This document shows positions 1-8,343 of a stretch of 64,000 bases of DNA, in pieces. A model generated the notes under the pieces. That model did no database searches and was not told the origin of the DNA. It saw nothing but the letters and a program-made list of their open reading frames with translations. The translations under genes and the position numbers were made by a program. Within the stretch, counting starts at the first letter, position 1, and each line of letters begins with the position of its first letter. The DNA is from Borrelia maritima (GTDB taxonomy: Bacteria > Spirochaetota > Spirochaetia > Borreliales > Borreliaceae). The stretch lies in contig NZ_CP044535.1 in the NCBI RefSeq assembly GCF_008931845.1, positions 838,177-902,176 on the forward strand, written 5' to 3'.

Positions 1-1475
1 TGGTCAAAAAGCTATTTGATAAGCATAATTTTGATTATTGGAATTTTGATAAGTTTGAAGAGGATAGCATTTCTAAAGTTTATTTTTTAATAAATAGTGC
101 AATTTCAAGTGCATCTGATGAGCTTATTAAAAGAGGGTACGATTTAAAGCTTGATAGTTTAAAAGATTTAAAGCTTAATGCAAGTAAATATATTGACGAA
201 TATCTTGAATCAGAGAAACTGCTTAGCAAAATTAATAATTTAAAGATTAGGAAAACTAATAATAGAGGATTATTCTTTGAAGTTACAAAGAGTAATTATG
301 CTCAAGTGCCATCTCATTTTAAAGAAAGTCAAACTTTAAATTCTTCAAAAAGATATAAAACAGAAAAGCTTATTTCTCTTGAAATGGAGATTAATAATGC
401 TGAAGACAATTTAGCTACTTTTGAGCAAGAAATTTTTGATAAAATAGCATCAAATGTTGTTAAGCATAATAAGGTGCTTAAGAAGGTTGCAGAATTTTTT
501 GCATATATTGATTTAGTTGTTAATTTTGGTTATTTAGCTAAAAAAAATGAATATAAAAGACCTATTTTAACATCCGGTAAAGAAATTTTTCTTGACCAGT
601 CTCGGCATCCTGTTGTTGAGCGTTATGTTAAAAATACTGAAATGTTTACTGAAAATTTTGTAAGAATTAATAAAGAAAGGTATTTTGGTTTAATTACTGG
701 CCCAAATATGGCAGGTAAGTCAACTTATTTGCGTCAGGTGGCTTTAATTACTTTAATGGCACATATAGGTTCTTTTGTTCCAGCCTCTAAAGCTGTAATA
801 GGTATTACAGATAAAATTTTTTGCAGAATTGGAGCAAGTGATAATATTGCAAAAGGGGAATCTACTTTTTTGGTTGAAATGAACGAAACAGCTAATATTT
901 TAAGAAATGCAACAGAAAAGAGTTTGATAATTATGGATGAGGTTGGAAGAGGTACTAGTACAAATGATGGGCTTGCTATTGCTTACTCTATTATAGAATA
1001 TATTTTAGAATATATTAAAGCTAGAAGTTTGTTTGCAACACATTTTCATGAGCTTTCTTCTATTAATCATGAGGCTTTTATTAATCTTTCAATGAAGATT
1101 GAAAAGCAAGGCAATGATCTTGTTTTCTTAAGAGAAGTTGAAGAAAAACCGTCTCTTAATTCTTACGGGATTTACGTTGCTCGCATAGCGGGACTTCCTT
1201 TAAAGGTAATAGATAGAGCTAGTGTTATTTTAGAAAGCTTATTAAATCAAAAGAGTAACTCTTGTTTAGAATTTTTTCCCTATATTTCTTCTGATAGTTG
1301 TGATAAAGAAATCTTGGAAAGTAGCATCGATGATAATGTTAAATTAAATGGAATAAATGAGTATTTAGAGTTAAAAAATTTTATTTCTAATATAAATATC
1401 AATAATATTACTCCTTTTCAATCAATGGAGCTGTTAAATCAAATTATTTTAAAAGTTGGTTCTCAGTCCAGCTAG
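1..1475 (+). CDS. mutS: DNA mismatch repair protein MutS (5'-truncated by window edge)
   Basis: MutS recognises mismatches and small loops and uses ATP to start repair. The open frame runs from base 3, so about 490 codons are visible and the N-terminal mismatch-binding part lies outside the window. The visible part holds the lever/clamp region (to about base 500) and then the ATPase domain. Walker A reads GPNMAGKST at 699-725, the Walker B/signature IIMDEVGRGTS lies at 927-959, and FATHFHEL follows near 1030. These motifs and the absence of a Smr nuclease tail indicate MutS1 rather than MutS2. The first in-frame ATG (306) is internal and not the true start. comF begins one base after the stop, so the two are probably co-transcribed. 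Confidence 0.95.
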   Translation, partial: VKKLFDKHNFDYWNFDKFEEDSISKVYFLINSAISSASDELIKRGYDLKLDSLKDLKLNASKYIDEYLESEKLLSKINNLKIRKTNNRGLFFEVTKSNYAQVPSHFKESQTLNSSKRYKTEKLISLEMEINNAEDNLATFEQEIFDKIASNVVKHNKVLKKVAEFFAYIDLVVNFGYLAKKNEYKRPILTSGKEIFLDQSRHPVVERYVKNTEMFTENFVRINKERYFGLITGPNMAGKSTYLRQVALITLMAHIGSFVPASKAVIGITDKIFCRIGASDNIAKGESTFLVEMNETANILRNATEKSLIIMDEVGRGTSTNDGLAIAYSIIEYILEYIKARSLFATHFHELSSINHEAFINLSMKIEKQGNDLVFLREVEEKPSLNSYGIYVARIAGLPLKVIDRASVILESLLNQKSNSCLEFFPYISSDSCDKEILESSIDDNVKLNGINEYLELKNFISNININNITPFQSMELLNQIILKVGSQSS

Positions 1476-1476
1476 T

Positions 1477-1627
1477 ATGAATTATTTAAACGTATTAAAA
1501 AGCATATTTTTACCTTTTTATATTTTTTGTGAGAAAAGATAATGTGACTTCTAATGCTCTTTGTGATCAATGTAAGTCACTTTTTAATTTTAAAATTAAA
1601 TTTAATGGATTTAATTTATTTTTTTGA
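1477..1627 (+). pseudogene. Detached N-terminal part of comF (frame-disrupted)
   Basis: An ATG at 1477 directly after mutS opens a frame that stops at 1540-1542. A second frame carries a typical ComF zinc-ribbon half (ALCDQCKSL, 1556-1582) and stops at 1625-1627. Removing one A from the AAAA run at 1534-1537 and one T from the seven-T run at 1619-1625 would join both pieces to the phosphoribosyltransferase frame downstream. The join gives an N-terminus with Cys residues at FCEK and LCDQC, as expected for ComF. It could be a real pseudogene, a sequencing error at homopolymers, or less likely frameshifting. Confidence 0.6.
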
Positions 1628-2093
1628 ATATAAAAAGCATTATAAATCTTTAATTTCATCTTATAAGAGAGATGGGCAAAAGTCAATTGGTAGATTTTTG
1701 GCAAGTGAAATTGCTAAATGTTTAATCAATATTGATTTTGATCAAATAGTAACTATTCCTTGTAGCTTTAAAAGAAAATTGTTTTATGGTTTTGATCATA
1801 TGGAATATATTGGTATTTTATTAAGGCGTTTTGGATTTAATTACATAAATATTTTTTCAAGAAAGTATGGTAAAAGTCAAAAACTAATGAAAGGAAATCT
1901 TAGATTTGAAAATCTTGAAAATAAAATTAAATTAAGATCAAAGTATAAAAATTTTCAATTTAAAAAGGTTGTTTTGCTTGATGATATTATTACTATAGGA
2001 ACATCTATTTGTATTTGTGAAGAGCTTATTATGCAATTTGGAGCTTGTAAGGTTATAAAGTTTTCGTTGGCTAAATCTTACAATTTGGTTTAA
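1554..2093 (+). CDS. comF: ComF-family phosphoribosyltransferase domain (probably the C-terminal part of a broken gene)
   Basis: The product resembles the C-terminal half of ComF, a protein with a zinc ribbon followed by a type I phosphoribosyltransferase-like domain, linked to DNA uptake in naturally competent bacteria. The PRPP-loop equivalent is VVLLDDIITIGTS near residues 141-153, and IPCSFKRKLFYGFDH matches the basic family motif before it. The ATG at 1554 is probably not the native start: the first 25 or so residues look like read-through of a wrong frame, and the family-like sequence starts near FFEYKKHYKSL. The gene follows mutS without a gap. Borrelia is not known to be naturally competent, so its role is unclear. 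Confidence 0.6.
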   Translation: MLFVINVSHFLILKLNLMDLIYFFEYKKHYKSLISSYKRDGQKSIGRFLASEIAKCLINIDFDQIVTIPCSFKRKLFYGFDHMEYIGILLRRFGFNYINIFSRKYGKSQKLMKGNLRFENLENKIKLRSKYKNFQFKKVVLLDDIITIGTSICICEELIMQFGACKVIKFSLAKSYNLV

Positions 2094-2095
2094 TG

Positions 2096-2124
2096 TTGAC
2101 ATTATTTTTTCTAAGTGGTAACCT
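2096..2124 (+). promoter_or_regulatory. Possible promoter for the rimP-nusA-infB operon
   Basis: A perfect TTGACA lies at 2096-2101, just after the comF stop. With a 17-base spacer the -10 would be TAACCT (2119-2124), which matches the consensus at only three positions. The -35 is convincing and the -10 is weak. Transcription from here would enter the strong hairpin at 2149-2178 before rimP. Confidence 0.35.
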
Positions 2125-2148
2125 TGAGATAAGGTTTAGTTATGTATT

Positions 2149-2183
2149 TAATAAGGTTCTTTAAGAAGAACCTTATTATTTTT
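2149..2183 (+). terminator. Strong hairpin with U-tract before rimP (terminator or attenuator)
   Basis: A 13-bp perfect stem (2149-2161 paired with 2166-2178) has a 4-base loop and is followed by five T residues (2179-2183). This is a canonical intrinsic terminator. A small upstream hairpin (AACCTT 2120-2125 with AAGGTT 2131-2136) carries the same AACCTT/AAGGTT words as the terminator arms, so the elements could pair alternatively. The site may end mutS-comF transcripts, or attenuate a transcript entering the rimP-nusA-infB operon. Confidence 0.8.
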
Positions 2184-2193
2184 AGGAATATAG

Positions 2194-2631
2194 TTGATTA
2201 AATGTTTTGATAAAAACAATGAAGTTTATAATTTGATAAAAAATTTAACAGAACGTTTAAATGTTGAAATATTAGAAGTTAATATCTTTAGAAATAAAAA
2301 TAGTGGGAAAATTCAAATAGTTCTTTATAGTAAAAATTTTTCTTTAGGTATTGATTTACTAGCTGATTTGCATAAGATAATTTTATTAGTTTTGGAAGCG
2401 AGTCTTAAATATAGTTTTACTTTGGAACTTTCCACTCCAGGGATAGATAGAAAAATAAAAAGTGACAGAGAGTTTCAAATTTTTGAAGGTAAAAAAATTA
2501 AATTAATGCTAGATAATGAATTTGAAGAGGGTTTAATATTGGAATCGAAATCAAAAAGTTTTATTTTTAAAACAGATAGCAAAGAAATAGATGTTTTTTA
2601 TAGTGATGTTAAGAAGGCCAGATTAGTTTAA
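2194..2631 (+). CDS. rimP: Ribosome maturation factor RimP
   Basis: RimP assists late assembly of the 30S subunit. The 145-residue protein has the family's two-part form: an N-terminal alpha/beta domain that includes [18 protein letters not shown] (the conserved family signature is SPGxxRPL), then a small SH3-like C-terminal domain. The start is TTG at 2194, with a weak AGGA upstream. The order rimP-nusA-infB-rbfA-truB-rpsO-pnp is widely conserved in bacteria and supports the call. The stop at 2629-2631 overlaps the ribosome-binding site of nusA. Confidence 0.88.
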   Translation: MIKCFDKNNEVYNLIKNLTERLNVEILEVNIFRNKNSGKIQIVLYSKNFSLGIDLLADLHKIILLVLEASLKYSFTLELSTPGIDRKIKSDREFQIFEGKKIKLMLDNEFEEGLILESKSKSFIFKTDSKEIDVFYSDVKKARLV

Positions 2632-2644
2632 GGAGGAGATTTGG

Positions 2645-4090
2645 ATGATAAAGGGCACGGGACATATGATTGTAAGTATTGCAAATGATCGTGGCATGAG
2701 TGTGGATTCTATTAGAAAGACAATCAAAGAATCGGTATTGATAGCTTATAAAAAGTATTTTGGAAGCAATGAGAATGCTTTTGTTCAGTTTGATGATAAT
2801 ACTGGAGATTTGGTAGTTTATGCAAAAAAGAAAATTGTAGAGGATGTAAAAGATTCTTTGCTTGAAATATTAGCAAAAGATATCTCAAAGGAAAATATTG
2901 TAGAAGGTGATTATGCTTATATTGAAATTAATCCTAAAGTTTTTGATAGACTTTCTATTCAGGTTGCAAAACAAAGAACCAAAAATGATTTGCAAGGAAT
3001 TGAAGATAATGAGATTTTGTCGGAATTTAAAAACAAATTAAATAAAGTTGTTATTGGATATGTTCAACAAAATAGAAATGGGGATCTTTATGTTAATCTT
3101 GGCAATACGGATGGTATAATCCCTAAAAAGTATCAGTCTCCAAGAGAAGTTTATAGTCTTAACGATAAGATTAGAGCTTTAGTTTATAATGTCAAAAAGG
3201 GAAAAAATGGTATTGAGGTTATTCTTTCTAGAACCCATCCAAAATTTATTGAAGAGCTTTTAGCGCTTGAAATTCCTGAAATTGAAGAAGGCATTATTAA
3301 GATTCATAAAATAGTGCGTGATCCGGGTTACAGAATCAAAGTAGCTGTTTATTCTGAAAAAGAAGAGATTGATCCTGTTGGTCCTTGCATAGGTCAAAAA
3401 GGAGTCAGAATTCAATCTATAATTAAGGAACTTGAAGGAGAAAAAATAGATATTATTCCTTATAGCAAAGACATTAAAGAATTCATAAAAGATTCTTTAA
3501 CTCCTTCAAAAATAGATCATGTTTATATCCTTGATGAGGATTTGCATAAAGCTTTAGTAGTTGTTAGCGATGATCAACTTTCCCTTGCCATAGGTAAGAT
3601 GGGTCAAAATGTTAGACTTGCTAATAGACTTCTTGACTGGGCTATTGATGTTAAAACCAGCAGTCAATTTGCAGAAATGAAAGCTAATTCAGAGTTTAAG
3701 CAAGAAACACTTGAGATGTTTGATAAAGTCATGCAAGATGTTGCTGAAGAAGAACAATTTGAGGAAATCAACAAAATAAGTGATCTTAAATTGCTCGATT
3801 CTTCTGTGATTTCTAATTTATCAAAAGAGGGACTTAATGATATTAACAATTTTTTGCAAGCAGATGAAGGGGTTCTTTTTAATCTTGGAGTCAGTTATGA
3901 AAAACAAGAAGAAATTAACAAAATATTAAAAGAGGGAATGATAATAATTGCTAATGACAATAGTGAGTCTACGGAAAAGATAGAAGAAGAAGAGCTTCTT
4001 TGTCCTGAATGTGGCGCTGTTATTAATGAAAATATGACCTCCTGTCCGGGTTGTAAAATAGGGCTTAGTTTTGAGTTTGAGGAGGAGTAG
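2645..4090 (+). CDS. nusA: Transcription termination/antitermination factor NusA with C-terminal zinc ribbon
   Basis: NusA binds RNA polymerase and nascent RNA to modulate pausing, termination and antitermination. The order is NTD (about 1-125), S1 domain (about 135-197), KH1 (GPCIGQKGVRIQ near 247-258) and KH2 (LAIGKMGQNVRLA near 314-326). An acidic linker follows. The end is unusual: Cys453, Cys456, Cys467 and Cys470 form a CPEC-x10-CPGC ribbon just before an acidic tail. This replaces the longer C-terminal repeats of enterobacterial NusA. The ATG at 2645 has an excellent AAGGAGGAG 6 bases upstream. A start at the ATG at 2666 is less likely. Confidence 0.95.
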   Translation: MIKGTGHMIVSIANDRGMSVDSIRKTIKESVLIAYKKYFGSNENAFVQFDDNTGDLVVYAKKKIVEDVKDSLLEILAKDISKENIVEGDYAYIEINPKVFDRLSIQVAKQRTKNDLQGIEDNEILSEFKNKLNKVVIGYVQQNRNGDLYVNLGNTDGIIPKKYQSPREVYSLNDKIRALVYNVKKGKNGIEVILSRTHPKFIEELLALEIPEIEEGIIKIHKIVRDPGYRIKVAVYSEKEEIDPVGPCIGQKGVRIQSIIKELEGEKIDIIPYSKDIKEFIKDSLTPSKIDHVYILDEDLHKALVVVSDDQLSLAIGKMGQNVRLANRLLDWAIDVKTSSQFAEMKANSEFKQETLEMFDKVMQDVAEEEQFEEINKISDLKLLDSSVISNLSKEGLNDINNFLQADEGVLFNLGVSYEKQEEINKILKEGMIIIANDNSESTEKIEEEELLCPECGAVINENMTSCPGCKIGLSFEFEEE

Positions 4091-4092
4091 GT

Positions 4093-6642
4093 TTGCCGAA
4101 AAATATTGATGATATTAAAAATGAAGATGGTAAAAAAATTAAGATTATTAAATTAAAAAAGAAGGTGGTAAAAATTGTAACACATAGCGATTTGGGCAGC
4201 AAAAATAATTCAAATAGTTCTATTGATTTGCATAAGCACAACAACAAAGCTGAATATTCACAAGATAGAGACAATAGAGCTGGTGGATATTCACAAAACA
4301 GAGATAACAGAACTGGTGGATATTCGCAAAACAGAGATAACAGAACTGGTGGATATTCACAAAACAGAGATAACAGAACTGGTGGATATTCGCAAAACAG
4401 AGATAACAGAACTGGTGGATATTCACAAAACAGAGATAATAGAACCGGTGGATATTTACAAAACAGAGATAATAGAACCGGTGGATATTTACAAAACAGA
4501 GATAATAGAACCGGTGGATATTTGCAAAGCAGGGGAAATAGAGCTGGCGGATATGCGCAAAACAGAGATGCTTTAGCTTCTCAATATCAAGGTTTTGCAA
4601 AGAAAACATATGTTGCTAAAAATAGCTTTCAGAATAAAAATACTACTTCCATGTCTTTTAGAAGAGTTATAAAACCCAAAGTTTCCTCTATTGTTAACAG
4701 TCCATCTTCAGCAGATTCTGAGAATAGCAAAGAGTTAAATCGTAAGCTTGGTGAGAAGAAAAAACAACAACAAGAAAGTCAAAAAAGCTATAAGAGGAAA
4801 AAAGCAGAAACTGAAAGCAAAACAATTGAACAAAAGGTTTTTGAACAACTTCAAAAAAAGAAAAGAGATAATTTGGCTAATCCCATTCCAAAATCAATTG
4901 ATATTATGGGCAGTATTACTGTTTCTGATCTTGCAAGAAAGATGAATTTAAAATCTTCTGATTTGATTGCTAAATTAATGGGTTTGGGTGTAATGGTGAC
5001 TATTAATGAAAAGATAGATTCTGATACAGCAACTATTTTGGTTGAAGAATATGGTTCAAAAGTTAATGTTGTTTCTATTTATGATGAAACGGTTATAGAA
5101 GAAGAAGTTGAAGATCAAAGCAAAAGAATTGAAAAACCACCTGTTATTACAATAATGGGGCATGTTGACCATGGTAAAACCAGGCTACTTTCTGTGCTTC
5201 AAAATGTAGATATAAATCAAACAGAATCCGGGGGTATTACTCAACATATTGGAGCCTATACTATTGTTTACAATGGCAGGGAAATAACATTTTTAGATAC
5301 TCCTGGTCATGAAGCTTTTACCGTGATGAGAAGTCGTGGAGCTCAAGTTACAGATATTGTTGTTCTTGTTGTGTCGGCAATTGATGGTGTTATGCCTCAA
5401 ACTATTGAGGCTATTAATCATGCAAAAGAAGCAAATGTTCCGATTATTGTTGCTATAAATAAGATTGATTTGCCAGATTCAAATCCTGATAAGATTAAAC
5501 ATCAGCTTTCAGAATATAACTTGATACCTGAGGATTGGGGAGGAGACACTATTTTTGTATTGATTTCTGCTCTTAAAAATATAGGAATTTCTGACCTTCT
5601 TGATATGATTCTTTTGCAGTCAGATATGATGTTATTAAAGGCAAACCCATCTAAAAGAGCGATTGGGAAAGTGCTTGATGCAAAGATTGATTTGGGACGG
5701 GGAATAGTTTGTTCTGTTATTATTGAGGATGGAACTCTTTATGTGGGAGATTCTTTTGTGGGTGGAGCGTGCTATGGCAAAGTTAAGGCATTAATTAGTG
5801 ACAAGGGCGCTTCTGTTAAGAGCGTTGGACCCGCTAAGGCTATTAGTGTTTTAGGATTTTCTTCAATGCCTCAGGCCGGAGATCCTTTTCAAGTGACTAA
5901 AACTGAAAAAGAAGCAAAATTGATTAGTTCTAAAAGACAAGATCTTAAAAAATATGAATCTTCTAAAAATGTAAAGAAAGTTACCATGTTAAATCTTTAT
6001 GATTCAATAAAAGAAGGAACGCTTAAAGAGCTTAAAATAATTTTAAAAGCAGATGTTCAAGGTTCAGTTGAAGCTTTAAAGAATTCTCTTGAAAAATTAA
6101 CAAATGATGAGGTTCGAGTAAGAGTTGTGCACTCATCAGTAGGTGTAATAACTGAAACAGATATTAGCTTTGCTTCAGCAAGTGATGCTATTGTTATTGG
6201 ATTCCATGTAAGACCCACTGCAAAAGCTCAGGTATTTGCAGATCAGGAAAAAGTTGAGATTAGAAAGTATAATGTTATTTATGATGTTATAAGCGATGTT
6301 AAATCAGTTCTTGAGGGAATGCTTGAGCCAGATGTTGAGCAGCAGTTTATTGGCTTTGCTGAAGTGAGGGCTGTAATCAATGTCCCTAAAGTTGGGGTAA
6401 TAGCTGGTTGCTATGTTTCTAGGGGGGTAATAAAACGAGATGCGATTACTAATGTGATGAGAGATGGTTTACAAATTCATTCTGGTAAAATATCATCTTT
6501 AAAACGATTTAAAGATGACGTTAAAGAAGTTGCTGAGCAATATGAGTGTGGTGTTATGATTGATAACTATGCTAATATTAAAGAAGGAGATATAATTGAA
6601 GCATTTGAGATAAAAAAGGTAAAAAAATCTTTTAAAACTTAG
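4093..6642 (+). CDS. infB: Translation initiation factor IF-2
   Basis: IF-2 is the GTPase that brings initiator tRNA to the 30S subunit. The 849-residue protein has a long Lys/Asn-rich N-terminal extension with a tandem 11-residue repeat (residues 55-164), a short IF2-N-like segment near 275-330, the G domain (GHVDHGKT near 356-363, DTPGH, NKID) and the C-terminal domains II to IV. The start is TTG at 4093. Its ribosome-binding site (GAGGAGGAG) lies inside the end of nusA, which suggests translational coupling. The repeat makes the N-terminus probably disordered and likely to vary in length between strains. The conserved C-terminal two thirds look intact. Confidence 0.96.
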   Translation: MPKNIDDIKNEDGKKIKIIKLKKKVVKIVTHSDLGSKNNSNSSIDLHKHNNKAEYSQDRDNRAGGYSQNRDNRTGGYSQNRDNRTGGYSQNRDNRTGGYSQNRDNRTGGYSQNRDNRTGGYLQNRDNRTGGYLQNRDNRTGGYLQSRGNRAGGYAQNRDALASQYQGFAKKTYVAKNSFQNKNTTSMSFRRVIKPKVSSIVNSPSSADSENSKELNRKLGEKKKQQQESQKSYKRKKAETESKTIEQKVFEQLQKKKRDNLANPIPKSIDIMGSITVSDLARKMNLKSSDLIAKLMGLGVMVTINEKIDSDTATILVEEYGSKVNVVSIYDETVIEEEVEDQSKRIEKPPVITIMGHVDHGKTRLLSVLQNVDINQTESGGITQHIGAYTIVYNGREITFLDTPGHEAFTVMRSRGAQVTDIVVLVVSAIDGVMPQTIEAINHAKEANVPIIVAINKIDLPDSNPDKIKHQLSEYNLIPEDWGGDTIFVLISALKNIGISDLLDMILLQSDMMLLKANPSKRAIGKVLDAKIDLGRGIVCSVIIEDGTLYVGDSFVGGACYGKVKALISDKGASVKSVGPAKAISVLGFSSMPQAGDPFQVTKTEKEAKLISSKRQDLKKYESSKNVKKVTMLNLYDSIKEGTLKELKIILKADVQGSVEALKNSLEKLTNDEVRVRVVHSSVGVITETDISFASASDAIVIGFHVRPTAKAQVFADQEKVEIRKYNVIYDVISDVKSVLEGMLEPDVEQQFIGFAEVRAVINVPKVGVIAGCYVSRGVIKRDAITNVMRDGLQIHSGKISSLKRFKDDVKEVAEQYECGVMIDNYANIKEGDIIEAFEIKKVKKSFKT
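4255..4584 (+). repeat. 33-bp in-frame tandem repeat within infB (10 units)
   Basis: Ten consecutive 33-bp units encode versions of [11 protein letters not shown]. Units 2-6 are identical in protein and alternate between TCACAA and TCGCAA at the Ser-Gln codons, so the latest expansion looks like a 66-bp duplication. Units 7-8 carry YLQ, unit 9 is [11 protein letters not shown], and unit 10 decays to [11 protein letters not shown]. Because 33 is divisible by three, copy-number changes keep the frame. Confidence 0.95.
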
Positions 6643-6665
6643 CAGTGTTTTATTTATATGTGTTT

Positions 6666-7028
6666 ATGTATAAGGATATAAAAAAGTTCAAACTTGAGAG
6701 TTTAATTGCTCAAGAAATTGGAAATTTAATAGTAAGTAGGGGAATTAAAGATCCCAGAATTCATTTATTTTTAACTGTGGTTAAAGTAGAATTTTCAAAA
6801 GATTTAATAAATGCTAAGGTGTTTATAGGTTCAATCAAGGAAGGTGCTTCTTTAGACAATGCAGTTAAAGCTTTAAATAATGCTAAGGGATTTATTCAAG
6901 GTGAAATTGTTAAGCGAATTAAAGTTAGAAGTACTCCTAAATTATTATTTGTTAAGGATGATTCTCTTTCTAAATCATTTTATGTTAATAAGATAATTGA
7001 AGGATTAAATACTACAAGAGAGAATTAA
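6666..7028 (+). CDS. rbfA: Ribosome-binding factor A (RbfA)
   Basis: RbfA is a KH-fold protein needed for 16S rRNA 5'-end maturation and 30S assembly. The product has about 120 residues, typical of the family, and contains KDPRIHL-like ([18 protein letters not shown]) and [12 protein letters not shown] segments. The frame extends up to a GTG at 6645, but the family normally begins a few residues before the first helix. The ATG at 6666 (MYKDIKKFK) is therefore preferred. The gene sits between infB and truB, as in many bacteria. Confidence 0.9.
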   Translation: MYKDIKKFKLESLIAQEIGNLIVSRGIKDPRIHLFLTVVKVEFSKDLINAKVFIGSIKEGASLDNAVKALNNAKGFIQGEIVKRIKVRSTPKLLFVKDDSLSKSFYVNKIIEGLNTTREN

Positions 7029-7030
7029 AT

Positions 7031-7879
7031 TTGAAAAATGGATTCCTTTTGATTAATAAAGAACAAGGTAAAACTTCTTTTAAAACTCTTTCCCCTATAA
7101 AAAAATATTTTAATACAAATCGTGTTGGGCATGCTGGTACGCTTGATAAGTTTGCAAGTGGAATTTTGATTGTTCTTATAGGAAAATATACAAAGCTTTC
7201 AAGCTATTTTACTTCTTTAGATAAAGAGTATGTAGCAGACTTTAGATTTGGATTAGAAACAGATACTCTTGATCCAAATGGAAGGATAGTTCGTAAAACA
7301 GATTATATTCCTAATTTAGAGGATATAGCTTTAAAGCTTAAAGATTTTGTTGGAGAGATTTATCAAAGTCCCCCTAGATTTTCTTCTGTTCATATTGATG
7401 GTAGTAGGGCTTATAAACTTGCTTTAAATGGAAAATATTTTGAAATCAAAAAACGAAGAGTAAATGTTTATGATATTCAAATATTAAGTTATGATTTTAG
7501 CTCTTCTTTGCTTAGTTTAAAAATTAACTGTTCAAAAGGTACTTATATTAGGAGTATTGCAAGAGATTTGTCTTGTTCTTTAAATTCTTGTGCTTATGTT
7601 AGTAATTTAAAAAGAACTAAGGTAGGCATGTTTCGCTTAAAAGATTCTACATTGTGTGAAAATTTAAGTAAAGCTTCCTTGATTACTCTAGAATCTTTAA
7701 ACTTTTTTGAAAAAGTTTACATTGATTCTAGCAAGATAAATCTTGTTAGAAACGGGGGTTACATTGAAATTCAAATTAATATTAATGAATTTAAGGTTTT
7801 AAAATCTAGAGAAGGGGAAATATTATCGGTTATTCAAGGAATAGGTTTAAATAAATATAAATATGTTATTATGTTTTAG
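7031..7879 (+). CDS. truB: tRNA pseudouridine(55) synthase TruB
   Basis: TruB makes pseudouridine 55 in the T-loop of tRNAs. The 282-residue protein contains the catalytic-Asp motif GHAGTLDKFASGIL near residues 36-49, YVADFRFGLETDTLD, and the later motif KGTYIRSIARDLS. These are diagnostic of TruB. The start is TTG at 7031, three bases after the rbfA stop, so the genes are tightly linked. The C-terminal region after about residue 220 is short and divergent compared with larger PUA-bearing relatives. Confidence 0.94.
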   Translation: MKNGFLLINKEQGKTSFKTLSPIKKYFNTNRVGHAGTLDKFASGILIVLIGKYTKLSSYFTSLDKEYVADFRFGLETDTLDPNGRIVRKTDYIPNLEDIALKLKDFVGEIYQSPPRFSSVHIDGSRAYKLALNGKYFEIKKRRVNVYDIQILSYDFSSSLLSLKINCSKGTYIRSIARDLSCSLNSCAYVSNLKRTKVGMFRLKDSTLCENLSKASLITLESLNFFEKVYIDSSKINLVRNGGYIEIQININEFKVLKSREGEILSVIQGIGLNKYKYVIMF

Positions 7880-7959
7880 TTTTATATTTATTTTTTAAAC
7901 ATTTTAATAATTTATTATTAAAGATAAAATATAAAAAGAGTAAATTGTTTTTGTGGTTT

Positions 7960-7988
7960 TTGTGATTTTTAATAAAAAATATTATAAT
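7960..7988 (+). promoter_or_regulatory. Promoter for rpsO-pnp
   Basis: TTGTGA (7960-7965) and TATAAT (7983-7988) are separated by exactly 17 bases in the 183-bp gap between truB and rpsO. This is a good sigma-70-type promoter. The expected start near 7995 would produce a leader of about 68 bases that contains the hairpin at 8011-8044. Confidence 0.7.
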
Positions 7989-8010
7989 CTATCTTAGTAG
8001 TTAGTTTAAA

Positions 8011-8044
8011 TTATAGCAAGAGGTTTTTTAGAGCTTTGCTATAA
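8011..8044 (+). promoter_or_regulatory. Leader hairpin upstream of rpsO, possible S15 autoregulatory element
   Basis: TTATAGCAA (8011-8019) pairs perfectly with TTGCTATAA (8036-8044), with one further G-U pair, leaving a loop of about 14 bases. The hairpin ends 6 bases before the AGGAG ribosome-binding site (8051-8055) and is not followed by a U-tract, so it is not a terminator. S15 represses its own translation through leader RNA structures in other bacteria. A similar role here is an inference. Confidence 0.5.
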
Positions 8045-8062
8045 TGGTATAGGAGTTGCTTT

Positions 8063-8329
8063 ATGATAGATAAAAAGCAAAAACAAAAAATAGTTTCTGA
8101 ATTTGGGAAAAATGAAAGCGATACTGGTTCTGTTGGTGTTCAAATTGCACTTATTACAGGTAGAATAAAGTATTTAACTGAACATTTAAAGACAAATAAA
8201 AAAGACCATAGTTCAAAAAGGGGCTTGTTAAAGTTGGTAGGGCAAAGACGAAGTTTGTTGCGTTATTACCAAAAAAAAGATTTAGAAGCTTATAGAATGT
8301 TGATATCTAAACTTGGTCTTAGAAAATAA
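8063..8329 (+). CDS. rpsO: 30S ribosomal protein S15
   Basis: S15 is a primary 16S rRNA binding protein that also forms a bridge to the 50S subunit. The 88-residue length is exactly typical, and the family motifs are clear: [22 protein letters not shown] followed by [22 protein letters not shown]. The start is ATG at 8063 with AGGAG 7 bases upstream. It is followed after 14 bases by pnp, the conserved rpsO-pnp arrangement. Confidence 0.98.
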   Translation: MIDKKQKQKIVSEFGKNESDTGSVGVQIALITGRIKYLTEHLKTNKKDHSSKRGLLKLVGQRRSLLRYYQKKDLEAYRMLISKLGLRK

Positions 8330-8343
8330 AAAGAGGTTAAATT

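Noticed and set aside
4220..4609. Long minus-strand and alternative plus-frame ORFs across the infB repeat
   Set aside because: They arise because a repeat of 33 bases without stops is open in several frames. The IF-2 frame is continuous with a conserved GTPase, so the others are shadows.
8040..8045. Second TATAAT just before rpsO as a promoter
   Set aside because: It has no -35 at a usable distance and coincides with the right arm of the leader hairpin. It would start transcription at or just after the ribosome-binding site.
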